NCBI GenBank assembly: GCA_012295275.1
Contig: CM022665.1
Coordinates: 11,414,476 to 11,431,475, forward strand
Length of the DNA: 17,000 nucleotides
Origin: Chrysomallon squamiferum
Taxonomy: Eukaryota; Mollusca; Gastropoda; Neomphalida; Peltospiridae
Direction: 5' to 3'
This document shows positions 16,531 through 17,000 of this stretch, piece by piece. The notes under the pieces are model-generated. The model was not told where the DNA came from, ran no database searches, and saw nothing but the letters and a program-made list of their open reading frames with translations. Positions within the stretch are counted from its first letter, which is position 1. Every line of letters starts with the position of its first letter. The position numbers and the translations under genes are program-made.

Positions 16531-17000
16531 TTTAACACAATGAGTATGTGTTGTTATGTATTTAGATGTACTGGTTGTTATAGATAATGATGTATAATAA
16601 TTTTCACAATTCAGTTAGTTTAGTTTATTATTTTTGGATGTAATTTGAGAATTTTCATAGCACACTGAGTATAGGCCTGTGTTATTTTATGTTTAGATGT
16701 ACGGATTGTAGATAAAAAAAAAATAAAAAAAAAAATTTAAAATTTAAAACATCATAACAGTGAGTATATGTTATTTTATTTAAATCAGAAGGGTTTATTT
16801 GCAAGAGATCTTACAGACCATTTATTTTTTTTTTAAAGAAAATGCAAAAAATATGTAAGCCCTTTTGCACTTGCAGGGAAAAATTTAACCGAGCTCTTCG
16901 TTTAATGATCATGGATAGAAATTAAAGAATTTTCATAACACGGAATATAATGTTATTGTCTATTCAGATGTAAGGCTTATAGAGATTAGCTTAAGAATTT
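16531..17000. repeat. Diverged tandem/interspersed repeat family, four copies
   Basis: A motif of roughly 60 bp recurs on the + strand at 16531-16588, 16647-16714, 16748-16788 (3' part lost) and 16925-16984. The shared order is AATTTTCATAACAC, then GAGTATATGTTATTTTAT, then TTTAGATGTACGGATTGTAGA. Spacing is irregular (about 125, 95 and 180 bases). A-rich DNA (16713-16740) interrupts the second copy's end. The last bases repeat TTAAGAATTT, hinting at a further copy outside the window. Confidence 0.65.

Overview
This is AT-rich eukaryotic (animal) DNA with no bacterial gene organisation: no operons, no ribosome-binding sites and no long conserved open frame on either strand. It is packed with microsatellites: three long (CT)n tracts, several CATA/TATG tracts, (TG)n, (ATT)n, (TTG)n, (TTTA)n and long poly-T runs. 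That mixture resembles mollusc genomes, and cephalopods (octopus-like) in particular. The assignment is inference from repeat flavour, not from a recognised gene. The window most likely lies in intergenic or long-intron DNA.

Layout. 1-1140: unique AT-rich DNA with two short candidate exons on the + strand, a 46-residue small ORF and a CRE/NRF1-like site. 1300-3500: poly-A/poly-T, ATT repeats and a perfect (TC)73 tract. 3500-5350: mostly unique DNA with a perfect minus-strand splice-donor consensus near 4600 and a protein-like open frame followed by a poly-A signal. 5565-6550: a CATA microsatellite, then a less AT-rich block of about 350 bp. Read on the minus strand, that block has LTR-like ends, a TATA box and a TTGGCGCC motif of the tRNA-primer type. 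Beyond it lie TTTA and T-rich repeats. 6860-9780: unique DNA with (CT)19, the best-looking microexon (7695-7736), a 92-codon ORF, a polypurine tract and an 83-codon minus-strand ORF. 9780-13080: unique DNA with small palindromes and a Grainyhead-type site. 13080-14820: a 49-nt alternating purine/pyrimidine tract with a CG core, a CpG-dense 92-bp patch, CATA repeats and triplet repeats. 14820-17000: a POU octamer, (CT)45, CATA/CA repeats holding a young tandem duplication of about 90 bp, a candidate exon with a strong start context and splice donor, and a diverged repeat family that runs to the window edge.

No gene could be identified by name, and nothing shows genes working together. Three candidate exons (780-842, 7695-7736, 16331-16465) are on the + strand, have lengths divisible by three, and are open in phase 0. 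A fourth short one (287-326) also ends in phase 0. They could be exons of one gene split by long introns, but at this base composition short open frames between splice-like sites also arise by chance. All coding calls are therefore low confidence.
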